Shown here in pieces: positions 18,902 through 26,364 of a stretch of 64,000 nucleotides of DNA. The position numbers were made by a program, and so were the translations under genes. Within the stretch, counting starts at the first letter, position 1; the number at the start of each line of letters is the position of its first letter. Source of the DNA: Fructobacillus parabroussonetiae (GTDB lineage Bacteria > Bacillota > Bacilli > Lactobacillales > Lactobacillaceae); NCBI RefSeq assembly GCF_018437265.1, contig NZ_JAAMFL010000010.1, positions 1-64,000 of the forward strand, read 5' to 3'. The notes below the pieces were generated by a model that was not told where the DNA came from, ran no database searches, and saw only the letters and a list, made by a program, of their open reading frames with translations.

Positions 18902-19810
18902 TTACTTAGCTGAATCCATTGCGTGGCCACCGAAGCCGTTACGCAAAGCAGAAACAACCTTTCCAGTAAACGTGTCTTCTTGCAATGAACGGTAACGCAT
19001 AGCAAGTGACAAGTAGATAACTGGTGCAGGAACTTCCAAGTCAAGTGATTCTTCGACGGTCCACTTACCTTCACCAGATGAGTGCATAACGCCTGAAATC
19101 TTTGACAACTTAGGATCGTTAGCAAATTGTTCTTCGATCAATTCCATCAACCATGAACGAACAACGGAACCGTTGTTCCAAAGCTTAGCAACTGCTTCGT
19201 AATCGTAATCGAATTGTGAGGCTTCCAAAACTTCGAAACCTTCGGCGATGGCTTGCATCATACCGTATTCGATACCGTTGTGGACCATCTTCAAGTAGTG
19301 ACCTGATCCCAAACGACCAGTGTACAAGTAACCGTCCTTTTGGGCGATTGATTCGAACAATGGTTCGATTTCCTTCCATGCGGCTTCGTTGTCGCCACCG
19401 ATCATGAAGTTACCACCGTTACGGGCACCTGACATTCCACCAGACGTACCGGCATCAAACAAGTTAATACCAGCAGCAGTCGTGCGCTTGTTTTGTTCAA
19501 GGTTGTCCTTGTAGTTTGAGTTTCCACCATCAATGATGATGTCGCCCTTGTCCATCTTTTCGATCAACGTATCGATCGTTGAGTTCGTTGGCTTTCCAGC
19601 AGGAACCATTACCCAAACAACCTTTGGTGATGGCAACTTTGAAAGCATGTCATCCAATGAGTTCACACCTTCAACCTTGTCTGAGTAAGCATCTGCTTCT
19701 GCGACAAAGTCCTTGTTCAAGTCAAACGCAACAACTTCGTGGCCGTTGTCGACAGCGTTCTTAACCAAGTTAAGACCCATCTTTCCAAGACCAATCATGG
19801 CAAACTTCAT
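18902..19810 (-). CDS. gnd: 6-phosphogluconate dehydrogenase, decarboxylating, short form
   Basis: Oxidises 6-phosphogluconate to ribulose 5-phosphate with release of CO2. At 302 residues it is the short-form family rather than the about 470-residue GndA type. The N-terminal Rossmann motif is MIGLGKMGLNLVKN; DAGTSGGMSGARNGGNFMIGG and KMVHNGIEYGMMQ are the substrate and catalytic segments. It heads the gluconate module and lies divergent to the RpiR-type regulator, with an operator inside its promoter. Confidence 0.94.
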   Translation of the reverse strand: MKFAMIGLGKMGLNLVKNAVDNGHEVVAFDLNKDFVAEADAYSDKVEGVNSLDDMLSKLPSPKVVWVMVPAGKPTNSTIDTLIEKMDKGDIIIDGGNSNYKDNLEQNKRTTAAGINLFDAGTSGGMSGARNGGNFMIGGDNEAAWKEIEPLFESIAQKDGYLYTGRLGSGHYLKMVHNGIEYGMMQAIAEGFEVLEASQFDYDYEAVAKLWNNGSVVRSWLMELIEEQFANDPKLSKISGVMHSSGEGKWTVEESLDLEVPAPVIYLSLAMRYRSLQEDTFTGKVVSALRNGFGGHAMDSAK

Positions 19811-19855
19811 GTGTATTACCTCTTTTTAATATTTCATTTTTTTACTACATGTCCT

Positions 19856-19920
19856 ATTATATGAAAATCTTTTTCAGAACACAAGCGTTAATTGAAAATA
19901 ACTTTCATCTCCGGTATAGT
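19856..19920. promoter_or_regulatory. divergent gnd / rpiR promoters with two matching operators
   Basis: gnd promoter (minus): TTGTGT (19879-19884), 17 bases, TATAAT (19856-19861). Regulator promoter (plus): TTGAAA (19892-19897), 17 bases, TATAGT (19915-19920). Two related 15-base inverted repeats occur: TGAAAATCTTTTTCA at 19862-19876, filling the gnd -35/-10 spacer, and TGAAAATAACTTTCA at 19893-19907, over the regulator -35 and spacer. This layout suggests one protein controlling both directions. Confidence 0.75.
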
Positions 19921-19944
19921 AAAAAAAGATAAAGGACGTTTAAT

Positions 19945-20808
19945 ATGAAAGAAAGTAAATCTCGTGTCATCTTTGCCCAACTTGGCAAAGAGCCCAATAC
20001 CTACAACCAAACGGAACAAAAGCTGGTTGACTACATCACACAAAACATCGATCAGGCCGCTCAAGATACCATTCAGTCGATGGCTGAAAAGACGACTGTC
20101 TCCACCTCGTCGATTTCACGCTTCGTGAAAAAAATTGGTTTTTCATCCTACCGCGACTTTTCAGTGGTCCTTGCCTCCTATCAGCAAAGTAAGCCACCAC
20201 TCGATCTTTTTGGTGAAATTCTCGATGATGATAACACGGAAGCCATCCGTCAAAAAGTCTTCTCTGGTGCGCAAAACGCCCTTACGATGACGGCCGATGC
20301 CTTAACGGCTGAGTCCCTCGAAAAGGCGCTTTCCTGGTTAATCTCTGCGAAGCGGATCGGCTTTTTTGGCATCGGTGGTTCCTCGATTGTCGCCTTCAAT
20401 GCTTATCACAAGTTCTTGCGTACGCCAATCGATGTCATTTCTCATCCGGATTACGACATTCAACTGATGCAGGCCGTTAAGCTAACGCCACAAGATACCG
20501 CCGTTGTGATTTCGCACTCCGGTCGAAACGACGACACCCTTTTCTTAGCACAAAAATTAAAGGAGCATCAAGTCCCCTTCATCGCCATCACTTCCTTTGC
20601 GGATTCCCCCTTGGCGCAAATGGCCGACATCGTGCTCCTATCGCTCGCCGATGAAGTCAATTATCGTTCCGAATCAATGTCTTCACTCATTGCCCAACTC
20701 ACCATTGTCGATACACTCTTCACGTTGACTGGATCAAAGCTGCCCAAAGCAACCCAGTCGGTTGTCGACACCATGCGTGATGTCATTGAGGGAACTAGGC
20801 GACAGTAA
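19945..20808 (+). CDS. MurR/RpiR family transcriptional regulator (likely gluconate regulator)
   Basis: A sugar-phosphate-sensing regulator of 287 residues. The N-terminal helix-turn-helix domain (about 20-80) includes MAEKTTVSTSSISRFVKKIGFSSYRDF. The C-terminal SIS domain (about 125-255) includes IGFFGIGGSSIVAFNAYHKF and VISHSGRNDDTLFLAQKL, where sugar phosphate would bind. It is divergent from gnd and shares a control region with it, so 6-phosphogluconate is the natural candidate effector; that is inference. A strong terminator follows. Confidence 0.92.
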   Translation: MKESKSRVIFAQLGKEPNTYNQTEQKLVDYITQNIDQAAQDTIQSMAEKTTVSTSSISRFVKKIGFSSYRDFSVVLASYQQSKPPLDLFGEILDDDNTEAIRQKVFSGAQNALTMTADALTAESLEKALSWLISAKRIGFFGIGGSSIVAFNAYHKFLRTPIDVISHPDYDIQLMQAVKLTPQDTAVVISHSGRNDDTLFLAQKLKEHQVPFIAITSFADSPLAQMADIVLLSLADEVNYRSESMSSLIAQLTIVDTLFTLTGSKLPKATQSVVDTMRDVIEGTRRQ

Positions 20809-20825
20809 TTCCCACCATCTACCCA

Positions 20826-20857
20826 GTCGGACAGGATCAATCCTGTCCGACTTTTTC
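20826..20857 (+). terminator. terminator after the RpiR-type regulator
   Basis: 11-base arms GTCGGACAGGA/TCCTGTCCGAC around TCAA, then TTTTT. Confidence 0.95.
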
Positions 20858-20890
20858 ATTTTGACCCTTTTCTCGCCAGCCTCATGGGCA

Positions 20891-20924
20891 GAAAAAAAGA
20901 GATGACCCAAGTCGGTCATCCCTT
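20891..20924 (-). terminator. terminator after udk
   Basis: GATGACC/GGTCATC stem (20901-20920) followed on the minus strand by CTCTTTTTTT. Confidence 0.8.
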
Positions 20925-20931
20925 GTAAAAA

Positions 20932-21561
20932 TCATTCTTCTTTTTTCACCATGGCAATGGCTTGATTCATCAACATGTCGATGGCCACATAGTTGCCACC
21001 ACCCTCTGGAACGATGATGTCAGCGTAACGTTTCGTTGGCTCAACAAATTGATTGTGCATGGGCTTAACGGTAGCGGTATATTGTTCAATCACCCCTTCA
21101 ACCGTTCGGCCACGTTCATGGGTATCGCGTTGCAAACGACGAATAAAGCGAATGTCATCATCCGTATCCACATAGACTTTTAAATCCATCAAATCACGCA
21201 CACGGGCATCGTTGAAAAGCAAGACACCGTCGACAATGATCACATCGCCCGGTTCCACATGGGTCGTCTTACTTGATCGTGTGTGTTCAGCATAATCGTA
21301 AACCGGCGTATCGATTGCCTGCTTTTGAATCAGCTTTTCAAGGTCTGCCACGAAACGATCCGTTTCGATGGAGTCTGGATGATCGTAGTTTGTCTTCATC
21401 CGTTCTTCCATCGGCTTGTCTGACTGATCCTTATAGTAGACATCCTGCTGCAATAAAATCGGATTATTGTCCGCTAACCGCGTAATCAGCGCCTTCGAAA
21501 CAGTGGTTTTCCCAGAACCAGAACCACCAGTAATTCCAATTAAAAACGGTTTCTTTGCCAA
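20932..21561 (-). CDS. udk: uridine kinase
   Basis: Salvages uridine and cytidine to their monophosphates. 209 residues, normal for the family. Walker A is GITGGSGSGKTT at the N-terminus; DVYYKDQ, NYDHPDSIETD and DGVLLFNDARVRDLMDLKVYVD are the nucleoside-binding and lid segments. The start codon is TTG at 21561 (GGAGG 5 bases upstream); no ATG fits the family N-terminus. Confidence 0.95.
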   Translation of the reverse strand: MAKKPFLIGITGGSGSGKTTVSKALITRLADNNPILLQQDVYYKDQSDKPMEERMKTNYDHPDSIETDRFVADLEKLIQKQAIDTPVYDYAEHTRSSKTTHVEPGDVIIVDGVLLFNDARVRDLMDLKVYVDTDDDIRFIRRLQRDTHERGRTVEGVIEQYTATVKPMHNQFVEPTKRYADIIVPEGGGNYVAIDMLMNQAIAMVKKEE

Positions 21562-21644
21562 AATAGCCTCCAGTTGCCATGCATGCTGTGTGCCAAAATT
21601 TTATTATCCTGTCTATTTTACGTGATTAAAAAAACAAAAGCTAG

Positions 21645-21674
21645 TAAAAAAGTCGGTCAAAGACCGACTTTTTC
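21645..21674. terminator. terminator after the MFS gene
   Basis: AAGTCGGTC-AA-AGACCGACTT hairpin with flanking A and T runs, directly before the MFS stop at 21675 on the minus strand; symmetric. Confidence 0.85.
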
Positions 21675-23021
21675 TTACTTTTCCACCTTGATTCGACTAG
21701 CTAGGAGATAACCCGATAGCGGAATCAAGATAAACCAGGCCGCCGTTAGATTCAAGGACAGGCCATAGCTGTTGTTCTTGTGGAAGAAGCCAATTAAAAT
21801 TCCTGCAATCAGAATCGACAGCGCACCAATTAACTGGCGCATCGTTGTAATGATCGCCGTTCCATGCGAAATCAAGTGTTTTGGCAACGCGTTTGATGCC
21901 GCCGTAACAGCCGGCATCATGATAAAGGCATTCCCACCTTCAAGTAACATTGCCCCTAGGATGGCCAAGAACAGCCATTTTGTTCCAAAGAAGGCCAACA
22001 TGGCATAGCCCGCCACCATCATCGTTGAACCGATTAAGACAAGCGGACGCAAGCCAATTTGGCCAAGGAGTCGACCGGACTTGGGGTTCAACCAAGACAA
22101 GAAGACGGCCCCTGGAATCATGAGAAGGCCCGACCAAAGCGGTGCGAGGCCAAAGACTTTTTGGAAGTAAAGCGGCATAATCACCGTTGCTGTAATCAGC
22201 CCGGAATAAGACATTCCCGTCAACAACATGGCGGGCAAGTAGCCGCGGTGCTCAAAGACGCGGAGATCTAAGAAGGGGTTATCCTGACGCAGTTGCCGAA
22301 TCACAAAGAAAACAAGCAAGGCGATAGAGACGACCAAAGTCGCCACCAGGGTCAACGACCAGCCCTTACTTGGCAAAATAGAAACCGTGTACAAAACACC
22401 CGCGAAACCAATTAACAAGAAGGCTGACAAGAAATCGAAGTCCCGCTTATTTAACTCGTGAGTATTTTGAATTTGCCCTTGCATGAAAATAATCAAAGCC
22501 AGCAAAACGATGAAGAAAAAGGCAAAAAGCGCACGCCAAGTACCGAATTGCAACACGATGCCAGAGACAATCGGTCCGACTGCCAAAGCCGAAGACATAA
22601 CTAAGCCAACGGCCCCCATCGCAACGCCACGCTTCTCCTTTGGCGTATTTTCCATAATCACTGCCTGGTAGGTTGGGAAAAGCGCCCCAACCGCGACACC
22701 TTCCAGCAAACGGCCAACAATCACACCCAAAAAGTTTGGTGTGACCATGGCAATGGCCGTCCCCACTAGAAAAGTCGCCACAATGAGATTCAACAACTTC
22801 TTCAAGTGTAGATTATCCAAGAGCCATGGTGACAGTGGCATAACCAAAGTCATGGCCACCATAAAGCCGGACGTCACCCACTGAACGGCGGCGGCATCAA
22901 TCCCAAACTGCTTCATCAAAATTGGATAAGCGGTTGTCATCGTCGATTGCGAAATGGACATCGTAAACGAGATAAAGAGTAACACCAGCGAAAATGGCGA
23001 TAACGAGCGAATGTTTTTCAA
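21675..23021 (-). CDS. MFS drug:proton antiporter (DHA2/EmrB-like)
   Basis: A multidrug-type major facilitator of 448 residues with about 14 transmembrane helices. DHA2-like motifs include QWVTSGFMVAMTLVMPLSPWL (motif D2), GRLLEGVAVGALFPT and GPIVSGIVLQFGTWRALF (antiporter motif C and following). Start is TTG at 23021 with GGAGG 8 bases upstream. The substrate is unknown; it may belong to the lincomycin/multidrug exporter group. It lies between udk and ccpA as a single-gene unit. Confidence 0.85.
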   Translation of the reverse strand: MKNIRSLSPFSLVLLFISFTMSISQSTMTTAYPILMKQFGIDAAAVQWVTSGFMVAMTLVMPLSPWLLDNLHLKKLLNLIVATFLVGTAIAMVTPNFLGVIVGRLLEGVAVGALFPTYQAVIMENTPKEKRGVAMGAVGLVMSSALAVGPIVSGIVLQFGTWRALFAFFFIVLLALIIFMQGQIQNTHELNKRDFDFLSAFLLIGFAGVLYTVSILPSKGWSLTLVATLVVSIALLVFFVIRQLRQDNPFLDLRVFEHRGYLPAMLLTGMSYSGLITATVIMPLYFQKVFGLAPLWSGLLMIPGAVFLSWLNPKSGRLLGQIGLRPLVLIGSTMMVAGYAMLAFFGTKWLFLAILGAMLLEGGNAFIMMPAVTAASNALPKHLISHGTAIITTMRQLIGALSILIAGILIGFFHKNNSYGLSLNLTAAWFILIPLSGYLLASRIKVEK

Positions 23022-23102
23022 GGTACTTCCCTCCCCAAATGGTTCTTTTTATTAGTTTAAAAGACCCGGCCCCAAAAGGCAACTAGTTTGTTTTCATTCT
23101 AA

Positions 23103-23130
23103 ACAAAAAGGGAAGAATCCAATCTTCCCT
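23103..23130 (-). terminator. terminator after ccpA
   Basis: GGGAAGA...TCTTCCC stem (23110-23129) then TTTTTG on the minus strand. Confidence 0.85.
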
Positions 23131-23135
23131 CGTTC

Positions 23136-24143
23136 TTACTTTGTTGATTGTCGTTTAACCATGGTATAAGGCAAAAGCACTTGTGCTTCATCCAGCTTTT
23201 CCTTGTCCATTAATTTGGTTAACAGGCGCATGGCGACCGCGCCAATATCATACTTTGGTTGATCAATAGAGGAAATTTCAGGTCGTGCCACCATGGTAAA
23301 CGTCGTGTTATTGGCCGATACGATTGACACGTCCTCTGGCACACGCTTTCCCATGTCCTGCAAGCCATTCAAGATTCCCAGGGCGACTTCATCGTCGTAG
23401 GCAACAACGGCGCTCGCCCCTGTTTGATCAATTGCTTCAGCCAAGTCCTTGCCATCCTGATAAGAACGAGCACCAGCAAAAATCAAGCCTTCATCAACCG
23501 GCTGCTTTGCATCCTCAAGTGCTTGGACGTAACCAGCCCGACGGTAATCTTGATCAATGGCCCGATCCGTGGAACCCAATATCAGAGCAATCCGTTCGTT
23601 TCCAGCCTTCAAAAAGTCCGCCGTCACCTCACAAAAAGCCGCCCGATAATCAATGTTGACAGATGGTAAGACCCGGCCTTGGTCGACAGATCCTGCCAGT
23701 ACGACCGGTACGCCAGTCGCTTGGATGGCCCGTAAGACTTCATCGGACAGCTGACTACCCATGAAAAGCAAGCCATCAATCTGCTTGTCAGCAAGGTTGC
23801 GAACCGCCGTCAACGCCCGCTTGGGGTCATCATCCGTGTTTGTCAACAAGACATCATACTGGTACATGTTGGCAACATCATCAATTCCTCGGGTTAATTC
23901 CGAATAGAAGAGATTGGTCATGTCTGGCATGACCACACCAACCGTCGTTGTCTTCTTGGAAGCCAAGCCACGGGCAACCGCGTTTGGCCGATAGCCCAAA
24001 TCCGAAATGGCGGCGAGGACTTTGTCACGGGTGGCGGGGCGAACGTTTTGTGAGGCGTTGACCACACGAGAAACCGTGGCCAAGGAAACCCCCACGGCGG
24101 CGGCAACATCATAAATTGTGGCGTTCTTTTTTTCTTCGCCCAT
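23136..24143 (-). CDS. ccpA: catabolite control protein A (LacI family)
   Basis: The master carbon catabolite regulator, binding cre sites with HPr-Ser-P. 335 residues. The helix-turn-helix is ATIYDVAAAVGVSLATVSRVVN with the hinge YRPNAVARGLASKKTTTVGVVMPD. Close similarity to CcpA (DMTNLFYSELTRGIDDVANMY, SIDQPKYDIGAVAMRLLTKLM) favours this over a local sugar repressor. A cre-like site just upstream of its ribosome site suggests autoregulation. Confidence 0.92.
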   Translation of the reverse strand: MGEEKKNATIYDVAAAVGVSLATVSRVVNASQNVRPATRDKVLAAISDLGYRPNAVARGLASKKTTTVGVVMPDMTNLFYSELTRGIDDVANMYQYDVLLTNTDDDPKRALTAVRNLADKQIDGLLFMGSQLSDEVLRAIQATGVPVVLAGSVDQGRVLPSVNIDYRAAFCEVTADFLKAGNERIALILGSTDRAIDQDYRRAGYVQALEDAKQPVDEGLIFAGARSYQDGKDLAEAIDQTGASAVVAYDDEVALGILNGLQDMGKRVPEDVSIVSANNTTFTMVARPEISSIDQPKYDIGAVAMRLLTKLMDKEKLDEAQVLLPYTMVKRQSTK

Positions 24144-24156
24144 TTTTCAACCTCTT

Positions 24157-24170
24157 TGAAAGCGCTTAAT
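24157..24170 (-). promoter_or_regulatory. cre site upstream of ccpA
   Basis: The sequence TGAAAGCGCTTAAT (plus strand) is a near-consensus cre centred 20 bases before the ccpA ATG. Its core AAGCGCTT is a perfect palindrome. Confidence 0.75.
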
Positions 24171-24229
24171 TCGCCATTTATCATAGCAAAAAAAAGGCCC
24201 AACCGCAAATGATCGAGTCCCTCACAGCC

Positions 24230-24466
24230 TTAAGAAAACCGGCTTTCTTCGTAATTTTCTGAAACGTCTTCTTGTTTTTTATACTGCTGATAGATAATCC
24301 ACAAAAAGCAGGCGTTCGACACGATAAAGAATGCCGATACCGCAATCAGTGTTCGCATCACACTCAAATCAATATGTAAGGCCCAAACGAACAGGGCTGG
24401 ATAAATCAACAGATTCAAAAAAGCCCAAAGTATCTTCAATCCCGTATAAGCCATTTCTTCTCTCAC
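24230..24466 (-). CDS. small two-helix membrane protein, unknown function
   Basis: Up to 78 residues, with two hydrophobic segments (about 9-28 and 35-58) and a charged C-terminal tail (QQYKKQEDVSENYEESRFS). The start may be GTG 24466 or ATG 24454; neither has a clear ribosome site. It follows sprT by 12 bases and probably rides on the recG-plsX-acpP-sprT transcript. I do not recognise a family. Confidence 0.6.
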   Translation of the reverse strand: MREEMAYTGLKILWAFLNLLIYPALFVWALHIDLSVMRTLIAVSAFFIVSNACFLWIIYQQYKKQEDVSENYEESRFS

Positions 24467-24478
24467 TTCTCTCGTTTC

Positions 24479-25000
24479 CTACCTTGGATAAAGTCGTCCC
24501 CGACAGCGAGCACAACGATAACGCTGCACATCAACCGGGCGGACCCGGTCGATGCTATGCCCATTTTCACAAAGATAGTGGTACTTTCGCTGAACCGTCC
24601 GTCGCGCACCAACATCCGGCGCGTAACGACTGCCACCCACCTGCTGTAAAAGCCGTTTAAAGTCCTGGTCCCTGTGCCGATAACCGCGGCCTGCCAAATG
24701 CAAATGATAGTGGCAAAGTTCATGTTTGATCACGGCGTCGAAATCGGCTCGTTTGGCCATCTTCGGATTAAAATCCAAATGGTGGTCCGATAAATGATAA
24801 CGACCACCCGTCGTTTGTAAGCGACTGTTAAAAACAGCGACATGTCGAAAGGGCTGACCAAAGGAAGAAAGGGACACCTGCTCAACTCGCTCTTGTAAAG
24901 CGACTTGTTCAGGCATCCCGATTGTTTGTTCAAAGGTGGCTTTTTTGCGGACCGCTTTCTTCTTCGACCGTCCGAAAAAATCACTTACCTTGGCGCGCAT
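24479..25000 (-). CDS. SprT-like family zinc metalloprotein
   Basis: A SprT-like protein (YdcK type) with a putative zinc peptidase site HELCHYHLH. The conserved NSRLQTTGGRYHLSDHHLDFNPKM precedes it, and a C-terminal treble zinc ribbon (CENGH...CARCRG) follows. From ATG 25000 it has 173 residues and overlaps the 3' end of acpP by 20 bases; neither this start nor ATG 24916 has a convincing ribosome site. Function in bacteria is not established, so a DNA-protein crosslink role by analogy with SPRTN is only inference. Confidence 0.88.
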   Translation of the reverse strand: MRAKVSDFFGRSKKKAVRKKATFEQTIGMPEQVALQERVEQVSLSSFGQPFRHVAVFNSRLQTTGGRYHLSDHHLDFNPKMAKRADFDAVIKHELCHYHLHLAGRGYRHRDQDFKRLLQQVGGSRYAPDVGARRTVQRKYHYLCENGHSIDRVRPVDVQRYRCARCRGRLYPR

Positions 25001-25232
25001 AAATATAGTCCGTGACTTTGTTCAACGTGGTTAACTCGTTCAAATCCTCATCTGGGATTTCAAGGTCGAATTCATCTTCCACCTCGACGACGAGTTCGAC
25101 CACGTCGATTGAGTCGGCCCCAATCTCCTTGACGAAGTCATGGTCGCCTTGAATTTTGTCCTTGGAGACGTTGAAGCGTTTCGCTACTTCGTCTTCGAGT
25201 TTCGCATAAATCTGCTCTTTCGATAAGGCCAT
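24981..25232 (-). CDS. acpP: acyl carrier protein
   Basis: Carries growing acyl chains in fatty acid synthesis. 83 residues. The phosphopantetheine site is the serine of GADSIDVVELVVEVEDEF. It follows plsX by 64 bases, the usual plsX-acpP pairing in lactic acid bacteria. The C-terminus DYIYARQGK overlaps sprT. Confidence 0.95.
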   Translation of the reverse strand: MALSKEQIYAKLEDEVAKRFNVSKDKIQGDHDFVKEIGADSIDVVELVVEVEDEFDLEIPDEDLNELTTLNKVTDYIYARQGK

Positions 25233-25296
25233 TGTTCTCTCCTCAAGCTAAATCAAATCGAACTAATACTACCACAAATTCAAGGTCTTGCGGCAT

Positions 25297-26328
25297 TTAT
25301 TTTACGTTCTTTTTCACTTTCATCTTTTCGGCGTTCTCTTTAATAAAGTCGGCCGTCTTACCAACGAGGTTTTCTTGAACCATTCGTTCAATTTGTCCCA
25401 TTGAGTTCGCAACGGCTTTGGCCTTTGCCGATCCGTGGGTCTTCACCACCGGTGCTTTCACACCAAGCACAACGGCCCCACCGTTTTCTTGGAAGTCCAT
25501 CTTGTGCTTTAAGCTCTTCAATGCCGGCTTTAACAACAAAGCGCCCAACATACCACGAATTCCGGCGCCCTTGATGGAATCCTTTAATTGCCCCATCATC
25601 GTCAAAGCCGTTCCTTCAATCGCCTTCAAGGTTGCGTTACCAGAAAAGCCATCCGCTACGACAACATCGGCCGTTCCTTCCATGATTTCACGGGCTTCAA
25701 CGTTGCCTCGGAAATCAAAGGCATCGCTTCCCTTCATCAATTGGTGAGCAGCCTTGTGAACCTCATCCCCCTTGTCTTCTTCGCCACCGTTATTGAGGAG
25801 ACGAACACGGGGATGATCAATGCCCATCACCGTTTCGGCATAAAAGCTGCCCAAAATACCATACTGATAAAGGTGGGAAGGCTTGTTTTCAGCATTGGCA
25901 CCAAGATCCATGAACACGAATTCATCATGCTGGCCACCAAAACTTGGGAAAGCCGTTGCCAAGGCAGGGCGTTCCACACCACGAATACGACCAACAATAA
26001 AGATGGCAGAAGCCAAAATAGCCCCAGTATTTCCGGCAGAGAAAAAGGCATCCGCCTCGCCATCCTTCACCGCATTAGCTGCACGAACCATGGAAGAATC
26101 TGGCTTATTCTTCATTGCCTTAACGGGTTCTTCGCCCATTTCGATCTCTTCGCTCGTTCCGATAAGCTTAATTCGGTCCATCTTTTGAATCAGCGGCTTC
26201 ACTTTTTCTTCCGTTCCAAAGAGCAAGAATTCCAGCCCTTCATAACGATCACGAGCGATTTCAACACCCTTCACAATTTCATCCGGGGCAAAGTCGCCAC
26301 CCATCGCATCAATCGCAATCTTAATCAC
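25297..26328 (-). CDS. plsX: phosphate acyltransferase PlsX
   Basis: Converts acyl-ACP to acyl phosphate for phosphatidic acid synthesis. 343 residues, starting IKIAIDAMGGDFAPDEIVKG, the family signature. Other conserved stretches are AFFSAGNTGAILASA, GANAENKPSHLYQYGILGS and VVVADGFSGNATLKAIEG. Start is GTG 26328 (AGGAG 7 bases upstream). It lies 36 bases after recG, the usual recG-plsX-acpP order. Confidence 0.96.
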   Translation of the reverse strand: MIKIAIDAMGGDFAPDEIVKGVEIARDRYEGLEFLLFGTEEKVKPLIQKMDRIKLIGTSEEIEMGEEPVKAMKNKPDSSMVRAANAVKDGEADAFFSAGNTGAILASAIFIVGRIRGVERPALATAFPSFGGQHDEFVFMDLGANAENKPSHLYQYGILGSFYAETVMGIDHPRVRLLNNGGEEDKGDEVHKAAHQLMKGSDAFDFRGNVEAREIMEGTADVVVADGFSGNATLKAIEGTALTMMGQLKDSIKGAGIRGMLGALLLKPALKSLKHKMDFQENGGAVVLGVKAPVVKTHGSAKAKAVANSMGQIERMVQENLVGKTADFIKENAEKMKVKKNVK

Positions 26329-26364
26329 AACAAATCTCCTTACCGTTTTTGTTTCTTTTTTCTT

